Source of the DNA: Sphingomonas citri
GTDB lineage: Bacteria; Pseudomonadota; Alphaproteobacteria; Sphingomonadales; Sphingomonadaceae
Length of the DNA stretch: 64,000 nucleotides
Reading direction: 5' to 3'
Assembly: GCF_019429485.1 (NCBI RefSeq)
Contig: NZ_JAHXZN010000001.1
Span: 124,001 to 188,000 of the forward strand
Shown here: in pieces, positions 36,997 to 46,556 of the stretch
Numbering within the stretch: position 1 is the first letter of the stretch
How the letters are laid out: each line of letters opens with the position of its first letter
The notes under the pieces: generated by a model
Database searches by the model: none
What the model saw: the letters and a program-made list of their open reading frames with translations, nothing else
Told to the model about the DNA's origin: nothing
Position numbers and translations under genes: made by a program

Positions 36997-37103
36997 CAGC
37001 GCATTATACCCCTTATGACGCAGGGGCGCGCCGAGGGCAACGTGTCTCGGTGGGAGGGGGTGGTGTGGCACACCATGCCGCACGTCCTGCTACCACTCTC
37101 TAC

Positions 37104-37200
37104 CGCCATCCCGGACTTGGTCCGGGATCCTCTGTTCCGCGGGATTACCGCCTTGTGGATGTGCGGCTCGATGGATCCCGGATCAAGTCCGGGATGACGG
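37104..37200. repeat. dispersed palindromic repeat, family A copy
   Basis: The element opens with hairpin ATCCCGGAC-TTG-GTCCGGGAT and closes with ATCCCGGA-TCAAG-TCCGGGAT plus GACGG. The outer sequences CCGCCATCCCGG and CCGGGATGACGG also pair apart from one position. It lies between dnaG and yqeY, both on the minus strand, so it may attenuate or separate their transcription. Confidence 0.72.
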
Positions 37201-37267
37201 CAGGGAGAGGGGAGGAAGAAGGAGCGCCTTTGCGCCCCCCGAGTAAAGCCTCACTCCACCCGCGGCC

Positions 37268-37723
37268 TCACCCCGCCAGCGCCGCCTTCACCAGCGCGCT
37301 CGCCTTGCTCATGTCGAGCGTGGTGGCGTGACGCGCCTTCAGCTCGGCCATCACGCGACCCATGTCCTTCATGCCGCCCGCGCCCAGCTCGGCCTTGATC
37401 GACTCGATCGCGGCGCGGGTCTCGTCCTCGCCCATCTGCTCCGGCAGGAAGCGCTCGATCACCGCCACCTCGGCCTGTTCCGCCGCGGCGAGCTCGGGCC
37501 GGCCGCCCTGCTCGTACATCACGATCGACTCGCGGCGCTGCTTGACCATCTTCTGCAGCACCTCGACCACCACGGCGTCGTCGTCGGCCGGTGCCGCGCC
37601 GGTGCGCAGCTCGATGTCGCGATTCTTCACCGCCGCCTGGATCAGCCCGATGGTGGCGCGCGCCTCCTTGTCGCCCGCCTTCATCGCCGCGATCTGCGCG
37701 GCCTTGATGTCGTCCCGAATCAT
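37268..37723 (-). CDS. GatB/YqeY-domain protein
   Basis: The 151-residue protein matches the stand-alone YqeY family, homologous to the tail domain of the amidotransferase subunit GatB, which grips tRNA. Recognisable parts are MIRDDIKAAQIAAMKAGDKE, ATIGLIQAAVKNRDIELR, QRRESIVMYEQGGRPELAAA, ERFLPEQMGEDE and GGMKDMGRVMAELKARH. The biochemical role of stand-alone YqeY is not settled; tRNA binding or amidotransfer support is proposed. It is divergent from carA across a 95-bp gap, the arrangement expected in alphaproteobacteria. Confidence 0.93.
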   Translation of the reverse strand: MIRDDIKAAQIAAMKAGDKEARATIGLIQAAVKNRDIELRTGAAPADDDAVVVEVLQKMVKQRRESIVMYEQGGRPELAAAEQAEVAVIERFLPEQMGEDETRAAIESIKAELGAGGMKDMGRVMAELKARHATTLDMSKASALVKAALAG

Positions 37724-37818
37724 ACCCGTGTCCTTAACCGATTGACGCGTCCGGCGCGCGTCTCTAGCGGGCGGGGCTTAGCGACATTGCCGACCCACAC
37801 AAGGAGTGCCCGCCTGCC

Positions 37819-38991
37819 ATGGCCGACGCCACGTTTCCGCACGCGCCCAGACCGGATGGAGCGACGGGCGTCCTCGTCCTCGCCAGCGGCGAGGTGGCGT
37901 GGGGCCGCGGTTTCGGCGCGACTGGCCAGGCGGTCGGCGAGGTGTGCTTCCACACCGCCATGACGGGTTACCAGGAGATCATGACCGATCCGAGCTTCGC
38001 CGGTCAGATCATCACCTTCACCTTCCCGCATATCGGCAATGTCGGCGCCAACCCCGACGACGTCGAAGCCGACAACCCGCACGCGCTCGGCATGATCGTG
38101 CGCGAGGATCCGACCGCGCCGAGCAACTTCCGCGCGATGGAGAATCTCGCCGGCTGGATGGAACGGCACGCCCGCATCGGGCTCGCTGGGGTGGACACGC
38201 GCGCGCTGACGCGCCGCATCCGCGGCGGGGGCGCGCCGACCGGCGTGGTGGCGCATGCACCCGACGGGCAGTTCGACCTCGACCTGCTGCTCAAGCTGGC
38301 GCGCGGCTGGCCCGGGCTGGAGGGCATGGACCTCGCCAAGGACGTCACGCGCGAGACGCACGGCAGCTGGGAGGGCGGCATCTGGCGGCTCGGCTTCGGC
38401 TATGACGGTGCCGGCGAGGGCGCGCGGCCGCACGTGGTCGCGGTGGATTACGGCAGCAAATCCAACATCTTCCGCAACTTGGTTCAGGCCGGGGCGAAGG
38501 TGTCGGTGGTGCCCGCGACGGCGACCTACGACGAGATCATGGCGCTCGCGCCCGACGGCATCTTCCTCTCCAACGGCCCCGGCGACCCCGCCGCGACCGG
38601 CAAATATGCGGTGCCGGTGATCCGCCAGCTGCTCGACACCGGCAAGCCGCTGTTCGGCATCTGCCTCGGCCACCAGCTGCTCGCGCTGGCGGTGGGGGCG
38701 CGGACGACCAAGATGTTCCAGGGGCATCGCGGCGCCAACCACCCGGTCAAGCGGCTCAGCGACGGCGCGGTCGAGATCACCAGCATGAACCACGGCTTCG
38801 CGGTCGAGCGCGAGACCTTGCCTGCCAACGCGCGCGAGACGCACGTGTCGCTGTTCGACGGCAGCAACGCCGGCATCGAGCTGACCGACCGTCCCGCGTT
38901 CAGCGTGCAATATCACCCCGAGGCGAGCCCGGGGCCGCAGGACAGCCTGTACCTGTTCGAGCGGTTCGTAGGGGCGCTGCGCGCGGGCTGA
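37819..38991 (+). CDS. carA: carbamoyl-phosphate synthase small subunit
   Basis: The 390-residue glutaminase subunit releases ammonia from glutamine and channels it to CarB for carbamoyl phosphate, feeding arginine and pyrimidine synthesis. The N-terminal CPSase domain contains GEVCFHTAMTGYQEIMTDPS. The C-terminal class I amidotransferase has FLSNGPGDPAA, the nucleophile Cys282 in GICLGHQ, and His366/Glu368 in QYHPEAS. AAGGAG lies 12 nt before ATG 37819, which is a little long. A TTGACG box at 37742 could be part of its promoter, but no clear -10 follows. carB begins 80 nt downstream. Confidence 0.97.
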   Translation: MADATFPHAPRPDGATGVLVLASGEVAWGRGFGATGQAVGEVCFHTAMTGYQEIMTDPSFAGQIITFTFPHIGNVGANPDDVEADNPHALGMIVREDPTAPSNFRAMENLAGWMERHARIGLAGVDTRALTRRIRGGGAPTGVVAHAPDGQFDLDLLLKLARGWPGLEGMDLAKDVTRETHGSWEGGIWRLGFGYDGAGEGARPHVVAVDYGSKSNIFRNLVQAGAKVSVVPATATYDEIMALAPDGIFLSNGPGDPAATGKYAVPVIRQLLDTGKPLFGICLGHQLLALAVGARTTKMFQGHRGANHPVKRLSDGAVEITSMNHGFAVERETLPANARETHVSLFDGSNAGIELTDRPAFSVQYHPEASPGPQDSLYLFERFVGALRAG

Positions 38992-39071
38992 CGCCGCGCC
39001 GAGCCGACATAGCGGGCGGACGGTGGCGCCGTCCGCCCGAGACAAGAAGCCTTGAAGGCAGGATCTGACGC

Positions 39072-42000
39072 ATGCCCAAACGCACCGACATCTCCTCGAT
39101 CCTCGTCATCGGCGCGGGGCCGATCATCATCGGCCAGGCGTGCGAGTTCGACTATTCCGGCACGCAGGCGATCAAGGCACTCAAGGAAGAGGGCTATCGC
39201 ATCGTCCTGGTCAATTCGAACCCGGCGACGATCATGACCGACCCCGAGCTGGCCGACGCCACCTACGTCGAGCCGATCACCCCCGAGGTGGTCGCCACCA
39301 TCATCGCCAAGGAACGCCCCGACGCGGTGCTTCCGACCATGGGCGGGCAGACCGCGCTCAACACCGCGCTGGCGCTGTTCCGCGACGGCACGCTGGCAAA
39401 GTACGGCGTCCAGATGATCGGCGCCGACGCCGAGGCGATCGACAAGGCCGAGGACCGGCTCAAGTTCCGCGACGCTATGGACAAGATCGGGCTGGAGAGC
39501 GCGCGCAGCCACATCGCCCACAGCGAGGCCGAGGCGCTCGCCGGGCTCGACAAGGTCGGGCTGCCCGCGATCATCCGCCCCAGCTTCACGCTCGGCGGCA
39601 CGGGCGGCGGCGTCGCCTACAACCGCGAGGAGTTCCTCGAGATCGTTCGCAAGGGGCTCGACGCCTCGCCCACCACCGAGGTGCTGATCGAGGAGTCGCT
39701 GCTCGGTTGGAAGGAATATGAGATGGAGGTGGTCCGCGACCGCGCGGACAATTGCATCATCATCTGCTCGATCGAGAACATCGATCCGATGGGCGTCCAC
39801 ACCGGCGATTCCATCACCGTCGCGCCGGCGCTGACGCTGACCGACAAGGAATATCAGATCATGCGCAACGCCAGCATCGCGGTGCTGCGCGAGATCGGCG
39901 TCGAGACCGGCGGCTCCAACGTCCAGTTCGCGGTCAATCCGAAGGACGGGCGGCTCATCGTCATCGAGATGAACCCGCGCGTGTCGCGCTCCTCTGCGCT
40001 GGCGAGCAAGGCGACCGGCTTCCCGATCGCCAAGGTCGCCGCCAAGCTGGCGGTGGGCTACACACTCGACGAGATCGAGAACGACATCACCGGCGCCACC
40101 CCGGCCTCGTTCGAGCCGACGATCGACTATGTCGTCACCAAGATCCCGCGCTTCGCCTTCGAGAAGTTCAAGGGCGCGCAGGCGACGCTGGGCACCGCGA
40201 TGAAGTCGGTCGGCGAGGTGATGGCGATCGGGCGCAATATTCACGAGTCGATGCAGAAGGCGCTGCGCGGGCTGGAGACCGGCCTGTCGGGCTTCAACGA
40301 CGTCGAGCGGCTCGTCGGCGCGCCGCGCGCCGAGGTCGAGGCCGCGCTCGCCGCGCCGACGCCCGACCGGCTGCTCGTCGCCGCCCAGGCTCTTCGGGAA
40401 GGCTTCACCGTCGCGGAAGTGCACGCCATCGCCAAATACGACCCGTGGTTCCTCGAGCGGATCGCCGAGATCGTTGCCGCGGAGGCCGAGGTGATGACCC
40501 ACGGCCTGCCGATCGACGCGCCCGGCATGCGCCGGCTCAAGGCGATGGGCTTCTCCGACAAGCGGCTCGCCTGGCTCGCGCTCCAGTCGGCCAACCTGCG
40601 CGGGATGGAACGCGGCATCGCGCGCGGCTCGGGGCTGATCCACGAGGCGGTCAAGGCGATGACCGGCGGCGTGACCGAGGAGGAGGTGCGCCAGCACCGC
40701 GTCAAGCTCGGCGTCCGCCCGGTGTTCAAGCGGATCGACACCTGCGCCGCCGAGTTCGAAGCCAAGACGCCGTACATGTACTCGACCTATGAGGCGCCGA
40801 TGTTCGGCGAGCCCGAGAACGAGGCGCAGCCGAGCGACCGGCGCAAGATCGTGATCCTGGGCGGTGGGCCGAACCGGATCGGGCAGGGGATCGAGTTCGA
40901 CTATTGCTGCTGCCACGCCTGCTTCGCGCTGGCGGACCAGGGCTATGAGACGATCATGGTCAACTGCAACCCGGAGACGGTGAGCACCGACTATGACACG
41001 TCGGACCGGCTCTATTTCGAGCCGCTCACCGCCGAGGACGTGCTCGAGATCCTCCACGTCGAGCAGCAGTCGGGCGAGCTGGTCGGCGTGATCGTCCAGT
41101 TCGGCGGCCAGACCCCGCTGAATCTCGCGCGCGCGCTGGAGCAGGCGGGGATCCCGATCCTCGGTACCTCGCCCGACGCGATCGACCTCGCCGAGGACCG
41201 CGAGCGCTTCGCCGCTCTGGTCAACCGGCTCAAGCTGCTCCAGCCCGCCAACGGCATCGCGCGCAGCCGCGAGGAGGCGCTCAACGTCGCCAACCGCATC
41301 GGCTATCCGGTGCTGATGCGGCCGAGCTACGTGCTCGGCGGGCGCGCGATGGAGATCGTCGACAGCGACCAGCAGCTCGAGGATTATATCCAGACCGCGG
41401 TGCAGGTGTCGGGCGACGCCCCGGTGCTGATCGACCAGTATCTGCGCGACGCGGTCGAGGTCGACGTCGACGCGATCTGCGACGGCGATCAGGTGGTGGT
41501 CGCCGGCGTACTCCAGCATATCGAGGAGGCGGGGGTCCATTCGGGCGACAGCGCCTGCTCGATCCCGCCCTATTCGCTCGCGCCCGGGATCGTCGCCGAG
41601 ATCGAGCGCCAGGCCGAGGCGCTCGCCAACGGCCTGTCGGTGCGCGGGCTGATGAACATCCAGTTCGCGGTGAAGGACGGGCTGGTCTATCTCATCGAGG
41701 TCAACCCGCGCGCGAGCCGCACCGTGCCGTTCGTCGCCAAGGCGATCGGCGCGCCGATCGCCAAGATCGCGGCGCGCGTGATGGCGGGGGAGAAGCTCGC
41801 CGATTTGCCCGCGATCGACCGCGACATCGACTATTTCGCGGTGAAGGAGGCGGTGTTCCCGTTCAGCCGCTTCCCCGGGATCGATCCGGTGCTGTCGCCC
41901 GAGATGAAGAGCACCGGCGAGGTGATGGGGATCGACCGCGACTTCACCACCGCCTTCGCCAAGTCACAGCTCGGCGCGGGCACGGTGCTGCCGAGCGGCG

Positions 42001-42416
42001 GCGCGGTGTTCGTCAGCGTGAAACAGGGCGACAAGGAGGCGATCGTTCCCGCGGTGCGCGCTTTGGTCGAGGCCGGCTTCGCGATCGTCGCCACCGCGGG
42101 CACCGCCGACCATCTCGAGCGCGCCGGGCTACCGGTCGAGCGGATCAACAAGGTGGCGCAGGGGCGACCGCACATCGTCGACCGCATCAAGGACGGCAAG
42201 ATCGACCTGATCTTCAACACCACCGAAGGGTGGCAGAGCCTCAAGGATTCACAGCCGATCCGCGCCTCGGCGGTCAACGGCAAGATCCCCTATTTCACCA
42301 CCGCCTCGGCGGCGGTGCAGGCCGCGGCGGCGATCAGCGCCGGTGTGGCGGGCAATTCCGGGGGCAAGCTTGAAGTGCGTCCGCTGCAGGCCTATTATTC
42401 GCAGCCGCACAACTGA
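39072..42416 (+). CDS. carB: carbamoyl-phosphate synthase large subunit
   Basis: This 1114-residue synthetase has two homologous ATP-grasp halves. The first begins [20 protein letters not shown] and includes [12 protein letters not shown] and [19 protein letters not shown]. The second begins [20 protein letters not shown] and includes [15 protein letters not shown] and [21 protein letters not shown]-terminal MGS-type allosteric domain ([20 protein letters not shown], residues ~970-1114) ends the protein. It makes carbamoyl phosphate from bicarbonate, two ATP and ammonia supplied by CarA. It is slightly longer than the E. coli protein (1073), as is usual in sphingomonads. greA follows 75 nt downstream. 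Confidence 0.98.
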   Translation: MPKRTDISSILVIGAGPIIIGQACEFDYSGTQAIKALKEEGYRIVLVNSNPATIMTDPELADATYVEPITPEVVATIIAKERPDAVLPTMGGQTALNTALALFRDGTLAKYGVQMIGADAEAIDKAEDRLKFRDAMDKIGLESARSHIAHSEAEALAGLDKVGLPAIIRPSFTLGGTGGGVAYNREEFLEIVRKGLDASPTTEVLIEESLLGWKEYEMEVVRDRADNCIIICSIENIDPMGVHTGDSITVAPALTLTDKEYQIMRNASIAVLREIGVETGGSNVQFAVNPKDGRLIVIEMNPRVSRSSALASKATGFPIAKVAAKLAVGYTLDEIENDITGATPASFEPTIDYVVTKIPRFAFEKFKGAQATLGTAMKSVGEVMAIGRNIHESMQKALRGLETGLSGFNDVERLVGAPRAEVEAALAAPTPDRLLVAAQALREGFTVAEVHAIAKYDPWFLERIAEIVAAEAEVMTHGLPIDAPGMRRLKAMGFSDKRLAWLALQSANLRGMERGIARGSGLIHEAVKAMTGGVTEEEVRQHRVKLGVRPVFKRIDTCAAEFEAKTPYMYSTYEAPMFGEPENEAQPSDRRKIVILGGGPNRIGQGIEFDYCCCHACFALADQGYETIMVNCNPETVSTDYDTSDRLYFEPLTAEDVLEILHVEQQSGELVGVIVQFGGQTPLNLARALEQAGIPILGTSPDAIDLAEDRERFAALVNRLKLLQPANGIARSREEALNVANRIGYPVLMRPSYVLGGRAMEIVDSDQQLEDYIQTAVQVSGDAPVLIDQYLRDAVEVDVDAICDGDQVVVAGVLQHIEEAGVHSGDSACSIPPYSLAPGIVAEIERQAEALANGLSVRGLMNIQFAVKDGLVYLIEVNPRASRTVPFVAKAIGAPIAKIAARVMAGEKLADLPAIDRDIDYFAVKEAVFPFSRFPGIDPVLSPEMKSTGEVMGIDRDFTTAFAKSQLGAGTVLPSGGAVFVSVKQGDKEAIVPAVRALVEAGFAIVATAGTADHLERAGLPVERINKVAQGRPHIVDRIKDGKIDLIFNTTEGWQSLKDSQPIRASAVNGKIPYFTTASAAVQAAAAISAGVAGNSGGKLEVRPLQAYYSQPHN

Positions 42417-42491
42417 TCCCCAGACAATCCGGATGGTGCGGGCGGTCGCGACGACGCGGCCGCTCGGGGGGTGTTATTCGAAGGATAGACG

Positions 42492-42968
42492 ATGGCGACG
42501 GTCGAGAAGATGCCGATGCTGCAGGAGGGCTATGAGAAGCTGAACGCTGATCTCAAGCGCCTCAAGACCGAGCGGCCGCAGATCGTCGACGCGATCGAGG
42601 AAGCCCGCGCCCATGGCGACCTCTCCGAGAACGCCGAATATCACGCCGCCAAGGAGCGCCAGGGCCAGATCGAGGCGTCGATCGCCGACATCGAGGACAA
42701 GCTCAGCCGCGCGCAGATCATCGACCCGCGCGATCTGTCGGGCGACAAGATCGTGTTCGGCGCCACCGTCACGCTGATCGACGAGGACGACAAGCCGGTG
42801 CGCTACCAGATCGTCGGCCAGACTGAGGCCGACGCCAAGACCGGCCGCATCAGCTACAACTCGCCGCTCGGCCGCGCGCTGATCGGGCGCAGCGTCGACG
42901 ACGAGGTCGAGGTCGCGGTGCCGGCGGGGGATCGTTATTACGTCGTGTCGAAGATCGAGTTCATCTGA
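42492..42968 (+). CDS. greA: transcription elongation factor GreA
   Basis: This 158-residue factor rescues backtracked RNA polymerase by stimulating transcript cleavage. The N-terminal coiled coil contains [20 protein letters not shown] and [16 protein letters not shown], whose acidic tip (Asp-x-Ser-Glu-Asn) reaches the polymerase active site. The C-terminal FKBP-like domain has [20 protein letters not shown] and [18 protein letters not shown]. Length is standard. GAAGGA stands 6 nt before ATG 42492. It is probably co-transcribed with carAB. Confidence 0.97.
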   Translation: MATVEKMPMLQEGYEKLNADLKRLKTERPQIVDAIEEARAHGDLSENAEYHAAKERQGQIEASIADIEDKLSRAQIIDPRDLSGDKIVFGATVTLIDEDDKPVRYQIVGQTEADAKTGRISYNSPLGRALIGRSVDDEVEVAVPAGDRYYVVSKIEFI

Positions 42969-43046
42969 GAGGGAGGCGGTCGTCCACCCGAACGGTGGGT
43001 TGGTGCGGCTTTCGTGAACGACACCTTATTCTCTTTCTCTCCCGTT

Positions 43047-43134
43047 TTCCCGGACTTCTTCCGGGATCCACCGGGCCGCGAACCTCTCGGAGCGTTGCTG
43101 CCGCGGAGCAGTGGATCCCGGAACAAGTCCGGGA
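43047..43134. repeat. dispersed palindromic repeat, family A copy
   Basis: The left arm TTCCCGGACTTCTTCCGGGA continues TCCAC. The right arm is GTGGATCCCGGAACAAGTCC continuing GGGA. Outer ends are worn compared with the copies at 25159 and 37104. It lies in the gap between the convergent greA and rsmA genes, where it may help end both transcripts. Confidence 0.65.
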
Positions 43135-43212
43135 GGTCGGAAGGGTTGGGAGTCTACTGGCGCCGGATCGTCGCCTGCTAGGACCGGGCGACGAGCGGGG
43201 CGCCCCGATCGC

Positions 43213-44058
43213 TCAGCCCCGGCCTTCATCCAGTCGCCGCGCCACGGCGACGAACTCCGCGACGCTGACCGTTTCCGCGCGCCGTGTCGGGTCGATCCCT
43301 TCCGCCTCGGTCGCCTCGATCGCGCCGGGCACGCCGCGCAGGCTCTGCCGCAGCATCTTACGCCGCTGCCCGAACGCCGCCGCGGTCAGCCGCTCGAGCG
43401 TCGCCAGCCGCACGCCCTCCGGAGCCTCTTCGGGTACGAGATGGACCACCGCCGACATGACCTTGGGCGGCGGGGTGAAGGCCGAGCGATGCACCGGCAT
43501 CGCGATCCGCGCGCTCGCGCGCCACTGCGCCAGTACCGCGAGCCGACCATAAGCGTCGCCGCCGACCGGCGCGACGATGCGCTCCGCCACCTCGCGCTGG
43601 AACATCAGCGTGAGCGACTGCCACCACGGTCGCCACTCGGCCGATAGCCAGCCGACCAGCAGCGCGGTGCCGACATTATAGGGCAGGTTGGAGACGATGT
43701 GCGGCGCGCTCGTGAACAGCGCGCGCGCGTCGATCGCGGTGGCGTCGCCCTCGATCACCTCGAGCCGCCCCGGAAAGGCCGCGCCCAGCTCGGCCAGCGC
43801 GGGGATGCAGCGGCGATCGCGCTCGATCGCGGTGACGCGCGCCCCCGCGGCGAGCAGCGCGCGCGTCAACCCGCCCGGACCCGGCCCGACCTCGAGCACC
43901 TCGGCGCCGGCGAGATCGCCCGGCACGCGCGCGATGCGGGCGAGCAGCTGCGAGTCGAACAGGAAGTTCTGCCCCAGCGCCTTTGACGCGTTGAGGCCGT
44001 AGCGCGCGATGACGTCGCGCAGCGGCGGCAGCGCCGCCGGCGTGGGCACGTCACTCAC
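43213..44058 (-). CDS. rsmA: 16S rRNA dimethyladenosine transferase
   Basis: This 281-residue SAM-dependent enzyme (KsgA) dimethylates two adjacent adenosines near the 3' end of 16S rRNA. Visible are [10 protein letters not shown], the SAM motif [24 protein letters not shown], the adenine-binding NLPYNVGT and the C-terminal [19 protein letters not shown] 44058 overlaps the pdxA stop in GTGA; the frame runs further upstream only inside pdxA. It is the last gene of the conserved lptD-surA-pdxA-rsmA cluster. Confidence 0.97.
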   Translation of the reverse strand: MSDVPTPAALPPLRDVIARYGLNASKALGQNFLFDSQLLARIARVPGDLAGAEVLEVGPGPGGLTRALLAAGARVTAIERDRRCIPALAELGAAFPGRLEVIEGDATAIDARALFTSAPHIVSNLPYNVGTALLVGWLSAEWRPWWQSLTLMFQREVAERIVAPVGGDAYGRLAVLAQWRASARIAMPVHRSAFTPPPKVMSAVVHLVPEEAPEGVRLATLERLTAAAFGQRRKMLRQSLRGVPGAIEATEAEGIDPTRRAETVSVAEFVAVARRLDEGRG

Positions 44059-45056
44059 GCCGCTGCTGCGCAGAGGGCACGCTGGCGCGCCGCGGCGTCC
44101 GCCATGGCTATCGCGGCGATCGTCGCGCCGGGATGCGCCACGCCCGTGCCGGCGATACCGAAGGCGGTGCCGTGGTCGGGCGAGGTGCGCACGATCGGCA
44201 GCCCCAGGGTGATATTCACGCCATCGTCGAAGTGGAGCGTCTTCAGCGGCACCAGCGCCTGGTCGTGGTAGCAGCACAAGGCCGCGTCATACTGCTCGCG
44301 GGCGCGGGCGTGGAACATCGTGTCGGCGGGGTAGGGGCCGCGCGCGTCGATGCCCTCGGCGACGAGCTGCTCGATCGCCGGGCGGATCACGTCGATCTCC
44401 TCGCGCCCCATCGTGCCGTCCTCGCCGGCGTGCGGGTTGAAGCCGGCGAAGGCGAGCCGCGGCGCGGCGATGCCGAAGTTGCGCGTCAGCCCGCGCGCGG
44501 TCACGCGCGCTTTGGCGACGATCAGCTCGACGCTCAGCAGCCCCGACACCGAGGCGAGCGCGACGTGGGTCGTGATCGGCACCACGCGCAGCCCAGGGCC
44601 AGCAAGCATCATCACCGCATTGTCGCGGGCGATGCCGCAGCGCTCGGCGACGAACTCGGTCTGGCCCGGATGCGTGAAGCCGACGCCGTAGAGCTGCGAC
44701 TTGGAGACCGGGCCCGTGACCAAGGCGCGGCCCGCGCCCGAGCGCACCAGCCCGGCGGCGAGCTCCAATGCGTGGAGCGCGCAGCGCGCGCCGTCGGCGT
44801 CTGGCTGGCCCGGCACGATCTCGCCCGCGTCCTGCACGGTGAGGACGGGCAAGGCCTCGGCGAAGACGCGGTCCACCGCGGCAAGGTCGCTCACCGGCGC
44901 GATCGGCCCATCCCATACGCGTGCCACCGCTCGCCCGTCGCCGACCGCGACGAACGGCGGGAGCGCGCGCGCCTCGCGTTCCATCCACGCCTTGGCGATC
45001 GTCTCCGGCCCGATCCCCGCGGGATCCCCCATCGAAATGACGATCGGCTGGGTCAC
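44055..45056 (-). CDS. pdxA: 4-hydroxythreonine-4-phosphate dehydrogenase
   Basis: The 333-residue NAD-dependent enzyme oxidises 4-phosphohydroxy-L-threonine in vitamin B6 synthesis. Signatures are [41 protein letters not shown], the metal ligands in [37 protein letters not shown], and the closing [16 protein letters not shown]. All three metal-binding His positions seem intact. The start lies 10 nt after the surA stop and the end overlaps rsmA, so translation is coupled along the operon. Confidence 0.97.
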   Translation of the reverse strand: MTQPIVISMGDPAGIGPETIAKAWMEREARALPPFVAVGDGRAVARVWDGPIAPVSDLAAVDRVFAEALPVLTVQDAGEIVPGQPDADGARCALHALELAAGLVRSGAGRALVTGPVSKSQLYGVGFTHPGQTEFVAERCGIARDNAVMMLAGPGLRVVPITTHVALASVSGLLSVELIVAKARVTARGLTRNFGIAAPRLAFAGFNPHAGEDGTMGREEIDVIRPAIEQLVAEGIDARGPYPADTMFHARAREQYDAALCCYHDQALVPLKTLHFDDGVNITLGLPIVRTSPDHGTAFGIAGTGVAHPGATIAAIAMADAAARQRALCAAAA

Positions 45057-45066
45057 GCGGCGGTCC

Positions 45067-46446
45067 TCAGCGATACTCGATCACCGCGTCGCGGCGCAGG
45101 TCGCGGAGTGCCTGCTGCGCGCGCAGGTTGACGCGCTGCTGCTCGAGCTGGTTCTGCACCTGCTGCGCGCCGGGCAGCTGTCCGCCCTGCGCCTCGTCGC
45201 GCCCGCACAGCACCAACGTGCGCACGCCCTCGGTCGGCGAGCCGAACGGTGGGGTGGCCTGGCCGACCTGTAGGTTGACCATGATGTTCTGCAGCTGCGG
45301 CGGCAGGTCGCGGATGCGGATCGCGTCGTTGTTGACCACCTCGGCGTTGAGCGTCGCGGCGACCTTGTCGACCGAGCCGCAGCCCTGCAGCTTCTGGATC
45401 GCCTCGGCGAAGGCGGAGGTGCGCGCGGTCGCCTGCGCCTGGGTGGTGCCGCTGGGAAATTTGATCGTCAGCTGCTTCAGGCTGAGCCGCGAGTCACGCG
45501 GATCGGCGCTGCCGACGCGGCGCTTGTCGACGAGGTAGAGGATCGAGAAGCCGCCCGGCGTCGCCACCGGACCGGCCACCTGGCCGACCTGCATCGTCGT
45601 CGCGGTCTGGGCCAACGCATCGGGCAGCTGCGCGGCGCGCACCCAGCCGAGATCGCCGCCGACGCCGCGCGTCGATGCCTCGGAGAAGTTGCGCGCGAAA
45701 TAAGCGAAGGGTGCCTTGCCCTGGCCGATCTCGGCGATCAGCTGGCGCGCGTTGGTGAACACCTGCTCCTGCCGGTCGGGTGTCGCGCCGAGATAGATCT
45801 CGTTGAGGTGGAACTCTTCCGTGCCCTTGGCCGCCTCGAGCCGGTCGAGGATCGCCTTCACCTCCTCGTCACCGACGTTGACGAACGGCTCGACCCGCTT
45901 GCTCAGATAGCGGCTCCACGCCAGCTCGCCCTCGATCTGGCGGCGGATCGAGCGATCCGACGAGCCGTTCTCGCGCAGGAAGGCGGCGAACTGCTCGGGC
46001 GTCTTGCCGAAGTTGCGCGCGACGCGGGCGAAGCTCTGATCGATCTGGTCCTTGGTGATCGTGACGTCGGCGGTCTTGGCCTGCTGGATCTCCAGCGTCT
46101 CGTCGATCAGCTGGCGCAGCACCTGGAGCTGGAGCCGGTCGCGCTCCTGATCGGACAGTTTGACGTTGTTGGCGGCGGCGATCAGCGCGACGCGCTGATC
46201 GACGTCGGTGCGCGTGATCACCGCCTCGTTGACGATCGCCGTCGCCTTGCGGACGTTCGGGTCGACGTTGCCGAACACCTGAAGGTTGGCGGGCAGACCG
46301 AGCCCGGTCGGGTCGACGCCCTGGCCCTCCTGCTCGGCACCGTCCTGATCCGCGGCGGTCTGCGCGATCGCCACGCCGGCCGTCCCCACCATCAGCAGCG
46401 CCGCCAGCAACCGGCGGGTCAGCGTCGCGCGCCTCGTCTTGATCAT
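45067..46446 (-). CDS. surA: periplasmic chaperone / peptidyl-prolyl isomerase SurA
   Basis: This 459-residue exported protein has signal peptide KTRRATLTRRLLAALLMVG ending GVAIAQ. A SurA N-terminal helical domain follows (NEAVITRTDVDQRVALIAAA, QLIDETLEIQQAK), then one clear parvulin domain (EEFHLNEIYLGATPDRQ to ILYLVDKRRV, residues ~210-310) and a degenerate second region. SurA escorts outer-membrane proteins, including LptD, to the BAM complex. ATG 46446 is chosen because it directly precedes the signal peptide. Its gene sits between its client lptD and pdxA, a conserved arrangement. Confidence 0.93.
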   Translation of the reverse strand: MIKTRRATLTRRLLAALLMVGTAGVAIAQTAADQDGAEQEGQGVDPTGLGLPANLQVFGNVDPNVRKATAIVNEAVITRTDVDQRVALIAAANNVKLSDQERDRLQLQVLRQLIDETLEIQQAKTADVTITKDQIDQSFARVARNFGKTPEQFAAFLRENGSSDRSIRRQIEGELAWSRYLSKRVEPFVNVGDEEVKAILDRLEAAKGTEEFHLNEIYLGATPDRQEQVFTNARQLIAEIGQGKAPFAYFARNFSEASTRGVGGDLGWVRAAQLPDALAQTATTMQVGQVAGPVATPGGFSILYLVDKRRVGSADPRDSRLSLKQLTIKFPSGTTQAQATARTSAFAEAIQKLQGCGSVDKVAATLNAEVVNNDAIRIRDLPPQLQNIMVNLQVGQATPPFGSPTEGVRTLVLCGRDEAQGGQLPGAQQVQNQLEQQRVNLRAQQALRDLRRDAVIEYR

Positions 46447-46556
46447 CACGTGTGTCTCGAAATCCCTATCGCGTCGCCGCACGTCGTCGCGTCCACCACG
46501 GCTCCCGGACAAGGGCCGCAGCGGCCGTTCCTGCCCGGAGCGAACTGAACAGGGGC

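Noticed and set aside
42417-42491. Riboswitch or attenuator between carB and greA.
   Set aside because: Only a short GC-rich imperfect hairpin is present, with no recognisable aptamer and too little space.
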